DNA of 26,644 bases from Seison nebaliae. Its lineage: Eukaryota; Rotifera; Pararotatoria; Seisonacea; Seisonidae. This document shows positions 23,360 to 26,644 of this stretch, in pieces (within the stretch, counting starts at the first letter, position 1; each line of letters starts with the position of its first letter). Location: the NCBI GenBank assembly GCA_023231475.1, contig JALJEE010000888.1:1-26644 (forward strand), given 5' to 3'. Made by a program: the position numbers and the translations under genes. The notes beneath the pieces are model-generated. The model did no database searches. It was not told where the DNA came from and saw only the letters and a program-made list of their open reading frames with translations.

Positions 23360-24531
23360 ATGGTTTTTCATCCAGATAAACCAGATCAGCCCATGGAGAA
23401 ATCGAAGTTGGCTAAGAAGAAAATCGTCCGTAATTCCGATAGTGAGTATACTGAAGATTCTTATTATTATTATTCGACGGAACAGAAAGATAAATTGTTA
23501 GGATGTTGTTCTTTGAAAAATTCTTGAACAATTCAAATTTATTAGACAAGAGTTTATGGAGATGTATGAGAAAGCTGTACGATTTTATACGAAGGATCTT
23601 TGTCATTCCACGAAACTTTTCGAAGGAATGTTTAATAATGGAATGCCTCATCAGCAATATATCGTTCCACCACCGCCACCTAATATTCGTAACATTCCCA
23701 GAGATTATACAGCAGCCGTGGCTGACAATATGTCGGCCGATACTGATGAAGAATCAGGTGATCATGACAGGAACCTCAAGTTAAGTGTGGACATAGAAGA
23801 CACATCAGTTTTGCCGTTAACGAATGAGAAGATTTCCACAATGAGTAATTTCTACTTCATTTCGTCTCTTTTATTTCTTCTCAATTAGTTGACCATTCGG
23901 ATTTAAAGAAAGTTGATGAGTTAAAGAAAGCGAACATGAAACAGTTGCTGGAGAAAGCGACGAAACGAGCATGTTTTACTATGAAAGAATTAGAAGTAGC
24001 TAAACAGGCTTTAGAAAAATTACTTGAAGCAACTGATAATCAACATATTACTGATTTGAAGTTAATAAAATGAGAATAAATAATATTAAATATAATTCGA
24101 ATTTCATTTTAGCCAAAGTATGTCATTCATTGAAAAGAAAGTTTTCTTACAATCAAATCGTATCAATTATCTCTGGTCACATCGTTATATTTTGAAAGTT
24201 CTTTATATCCGTTAGTCTTTCCACTAACTACGATATCGTATTCTTTCATTCAAAATCGTTAAAAGTTTATCGAGCTATGACATGGAGTATCGGCGACATG
24301 ATTCGAGTTCGATGTCTCACCGAATACAATCCGAAAGGAAAACCATTCATGTCAATGATAGTTGGACAATTCTTTCATTGTCTTAAATGTGTCCGTTTGT
24401 TCGGTATCTCTTATGGATTCGGTTATAAACAGATCCGTCACCAAAGTAATATAATGTATAAAATAAAGAATGTTTATGGTTTCGTGCCGGTGGACATGTT
24501 GCAAGCATTTGATGAAATTGAAACGAAATAA
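23360..24531 (+). CDS. Unrecognised five-exon gene (or two very close genes)
   Basis: I do not recognise the product. Exons 23360-23496, 23546-23844, 23889-24060, 24113-24210 and 24266-24531 join in frame (introns 49, 44, 52 and 55 bp) into 323 residues. Visible features: a Lys/Asp-rich start, a helix EFMEMYEKAVRFYTKDL, a run of five prolines, an acidic patch (DTDEESGDHD), a long charged helix LKKVDELKKANMKQLLEKA, and a more ordered C-terminal part of about 115 residues with WSIGDMIRV and YKIKNVYGFVP. The third intron could instead be a gene boundary: reading through its donor gives a TGA at 24071-24073 (206-residue protein) amid two AATAAA signals, and a new ATG at 24120 would start a 118-residue protein. 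There is no signal peptide or confident membrane segment. The 3' end overlaps TRMT61A by 58 bp. Confidence 0.65.
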
Positions 24532-25664
24532 CACTTAAAAAATTTTATTTCAGAACATAACAAATATCCGGTATGACCTAGCACGACTGCTTCGTCATTG
24601 ACAGCCTCCCTCAAATAATCTTTCTTCTTTCTCTCTTTTCTTTTCTCATTCGTCATTGTCGTTGATGATATTTCTTCAATTTTTCTTTTTTTATTCAATG
24701 AAATTTCATCATTATCATCATCCTTTTTAATTTCTTCTAAAATTTTCGGTGACTTTTTCGTAGTTGACGATGTTAAGAATTCAGGTAATGTCGAACCGAG
24801 AAAAGGATTTAGTGCGACAACTTCTTTCACTTGTTGGATATATTGAAAATTTTCAGTGACATTTGATGATAGAACGACGATCTTTCGTTTGAATTCTTCA
24901 TTTTCAAATGATTGCCGACAAAGATCAGTTAATGATTTTAATGTTTTCTGAATTTGTTCAATGCAAGGAGAAAAGGATACGAATGTACCACCTTCATCTT
25001 TGAGACAATTAATCGTCGATTCGATTACCAACCATGGAGTTGGAATATCAAGAAATATGGAATGACAAACTCCTCGAAACTCGTCACCAAATCCTTCTTG
25101 ACAAATATTCCGTTTTCTCACTTCTACACAATCCGACAAATGATGTTCAGCAAACTCTTCAATTGCTTTCTCTACTCGTTCCTCATGGAAATCGAATGTC
25201 AACACTTTACCATGAGGAGCAACTCCGTGAATGAGTGTGTGAGTCAATGAACCGGAACCAGTTCCACATTCGACAATTGTCTTTCCTGGTCGAACGTCTA
25301 ATAGATTACTGATGAGAGAATTGTCATGAGAATAAAGAATTTGTGTACGATGAGGAATCATCTTCGTCCAAAGAACCGGGTCCAATCTCAATAAATGGAC
25401 AAATCCCTTTGATAATTTTATGGTCGATCCATACTTTCTCCTAATGAGCAACTCATAAGTGATCTTCCCAAAATCACAAGTTCTATACAAATTCTCCGTT
25501 ACAGTCATGCCCAAAACTTGATTAAATTTACAATAAATACAAACGAAATCATTCAATTGAACGATATCTAAATCATCCTCATCATTCATATGGGAAACGG
25601 GAACGTTTTCTGCTTTTGATTTCTCATCGTTCAAGCGAACCGTCGTTGATTCAATCCCATCCAT
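24474..25664 (-). CDS. TRMT61A: tRNA (adenine(58)-N1)-methyltransferase catalytic subunit TRMT61A
   Basis: This SAM-dependent enzyme methylates adenine 58 in the T-loop of tRNA, working with the non-catalytic partner TRMT6. The 396-residue protein shows KMIPHRTQILYSHD (about 101-114), SAM motif I VECGTGSGSLTHTL (131-144), FLDIPTPW (204-211), which carries the catalytic-pocket aspartate, and FSPCIEQIQK (231-240). Near the end LREAV and GHTGYL match the human C-terminus. It is longer than the human protein (about 289) through an N-terminal extension of some 40 residues, a Lys/Asp-rich linker at about 300-350, and a 25-residue tail after GHTGYL running antisense to the neighbouring gene. A stop lies in frame four codons before the ATG. 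No introns. It is divergent from the RRM gene. Confidence 0.95.
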   Translation of the reverse strand: MDGIESTTVRLNDEKSKAENVPVSHMNDEDDLDIVQLNDFVCIYCKFNQVLGMTVTENLYRTCDFGKITYELLIRRKYGSTIKLSKGFVHLLRLDPVLWTKMIPHRTQILYSHDNSLISNLLDVRPGKTIVECGTGSGSLTHTLIHGVAPHGKVLTFDFHEERVEKAIEEFAEHHLSDCVEVRKRNICQEGFGDEFRGVCHSIFLDIPTPWLVIESTINCLKDEGGTFVSFSPCIEQIQKTLKSLTDLCRQSFENEEFKRKIVVLSSNVTENFQYIQQVKEVVALNPFLGSTLPEFLTSSTTKKSPKILEEIKKDDDNDEISLNKKRKIEEISSTTMTNEKRKERKKKDYLREAVNDEAVVLGHTGYLLCSEIKFFKCYFVSISSNACNMSTGTKP

Positions 25665-26098
25665 CTGAAACTTTTATTCGTCCACTTTATATTTTTAACA
25701 CGAGAAAAAATGTTAATCAGCTTATTATTCATATATCAATAAAATACATAAAATTATCATAATCGACTCGAATAAATTGTTTCATCATAGGAAATCATAG
25801 GTTTAGTTTTTGTTCGAATAAATCTTACCGATTTTTAACACAACAAATTTCATTTCGGAAATTTTAGATAATTTTCTGACAAATGTGTAATATAGTAAAC
25901 GGAAGGTATTTCCGAACTTCCTCTTTCCTTCCAAAAATTGATAAAACGGAACGTATTTGAGCAGCGAATAAAACAATTATTGTAATCATTTTAATATGTA
26001 AATCAGAAATTACTCCCAAAGAATAAAATTGATAAAGTAATAAATAAAAGTAAGAATCATTCTTCATTTCGATAATTGCTAACAAATTTTTAAGAGAA
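25665..26098. promoter_or_regulatory. Divergent spacer between TRMT61A and the RRM gene
   Basis: These 434 very AT-rich bases lie between two start codons on opposite strands and probably contain both promoters. I see no convincing gene, RNA gene or repeat here. A minus-strand open frame crossing into the RRM gene has no recognisable features. Confidence 0.45.
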
Positions 26099-26644
26099 AT
26101 GGTTATGCAATTTGGTTCCTGTTGCGAAAAATCATCTAACCTAAGGAAGAATCTTGAGAAAACCGGAAAATCGGCAAACATTGTTAATGAGATGTCAAAC
26201 TATGTAGGTCCTCCGTTGCTAAGTCTTCCAAAAAAGAAAGCAGAACGGCAGAAGAATAATGAACCAAATAATGATAAACAGAGGAAAAGGGAAAAGAAGA
26301 TGAGTAAAAAACCGGTTGGTATCTCTGGTTCGAACACTTCGTCCACATTGATTTCAGGTAAAGTAAGACCTCCTTCAGTGAAACTGAAGTCGGTAATGGT
26401 TACCAACTTATCTCCTAGTATCACATTGGACGCATTTGCCAAATTTCTCTCACAACAGAATCTCCAATATAAAAAACTGTGGAGATTGAAAACAGCTGAA
26501 TCACGATGATCGTGTTGATATCGGCCGCTCCTTCATCGTTAGTTTTGAAGAGACACAATTGAGTAACTTTACGGATCCCAACAATTGGCCAATTAATTCT
26601 TTTGTTCGTAGATTCTTTTACGGAATCAAAACAAAAGAATTCTT
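26099..26644 (+). CDS. RRM-containing RNA-binding protein, frame broken within the RRM, 3' end beyond window
   Basis: The first frame starts at the ATG at 26099 (a second ATG, MSNYVGPPLLSLPKKK, lies about 30 codons later) and runs through a Lys-rich segment (KQRKREKKMSKK). It then enters an RRM: RNP2-like VMVTNLSP (26393-26416), the first helix ITLDAFAKFLSQQN, and strand 2 YKKLWRLK. It meets a TGA at 26507-26509. The rest of the RRM, with the RNP1-like GRSFIVSF (26523-26546), continues in the +1 frame and stays open to the window end. No usable intron spans the break. This is a sequencing or assembly slip, a broken gene, or a real +1 frameshift. Which RRM family it belongs to I cannot tell; an RNA-binding role is inferred from the domain. 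Confidence 0.6.

Noticed and set aside
24120-24531. Identification of the last part of the unrecognised gene as mitochondrial ribosomal protein L19
   Set aside because: WSIGDMIRV followed by a GKPF...IVG spacing loosely recalls bL19, but the conserved R-N-V-I-x-x-x-G-V-E core is missing, so the resemblance is not enough.
25864-26181. Minus-strand open frame of 105 codons
   Set aside because: It overlaps the start of the RRM gene and the AT-rich divergent spacer, and the hydrophobic product shows no family features.
26393-26418. A 26-bp intron (GTAATG...CCTAG) to explain the RRM frame break
   Set aside because: Removing it deletes the RNP2 strand and leads to a stop codon soon after, so it worsens the model.

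Overview
The window looks like a compact, AT-rich animal nuclear genome. Genes close to metazoan THEM6, ANKRD40 and TRMT61A lie within a few kilobases of each other. Coding exons are separated by spliceosomal introns, nearly all only 40-67 bp long, and the standard genetic code fits throughout. A dynein heavy chain of axonemal type points to a lineage with motile cilia or flagellated sperm. I cannot name the taxon; a miniaturised animal with tiny introns fits, but that is inference.

Positions 1-19601 (minus strand) hold one enormous gene for a very divergent dynein heavy chain. I assembled eight exons (19601-19224, 19171-17439, 17394-11458, 11390-10835, 10787-10603, 10269-972, 924-757, 713-1) whose reading phases all agree. 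They encode at least 6,322 residues, and the C-terminus runs off the left edge. Tail, linker, six AAA modules, stalk, microtubule-binding tip and C-terminal domain can all be followed. AAA1, the module that normally powers the motor, has lost its Walker A, Walker B and sensor motifs, and AAA4 has lost its P-loop. AAA2 and AAA3 keep theirs. This looks like a pseudo-motor dynein, possibly related to DNHD1.

Positions 19602-20606 have no recognised gene. Then come a minus-strand Qa-SNARE of the syntaxin-7/12 type (20607-21350) and, divergently across 282 bp, a plus-strand run: THEM6-like (21633-22397, four exons), ANKRD40-like (22637-23272), and an unrecognised five-exon gene (23360-24531) that might instead be two genes 46 bp apart. 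TRMT61A, the catalytic subunit of tRNA m1A58 methyltransferase, lies on the minus strand (24474-25664), and its coding end overlaps that of the unrecognised gene by 58 bp. After a 434-bp divergent spacer, an RRM protein gene starts at about 26099 and is interrupted by a frameshift inside the RRM before the window ends.

The genes do not form one pathway; they are a tightly packed set of unrelated functions (ciliary or flagellar dynein, endosomal fusion, tRNA modification, RNA binding). The common theme is genome compaction: tiny introns with unusual GTT...TAG boundaries, exons up to 9.3 kb, and overlapping or very close gene ends.
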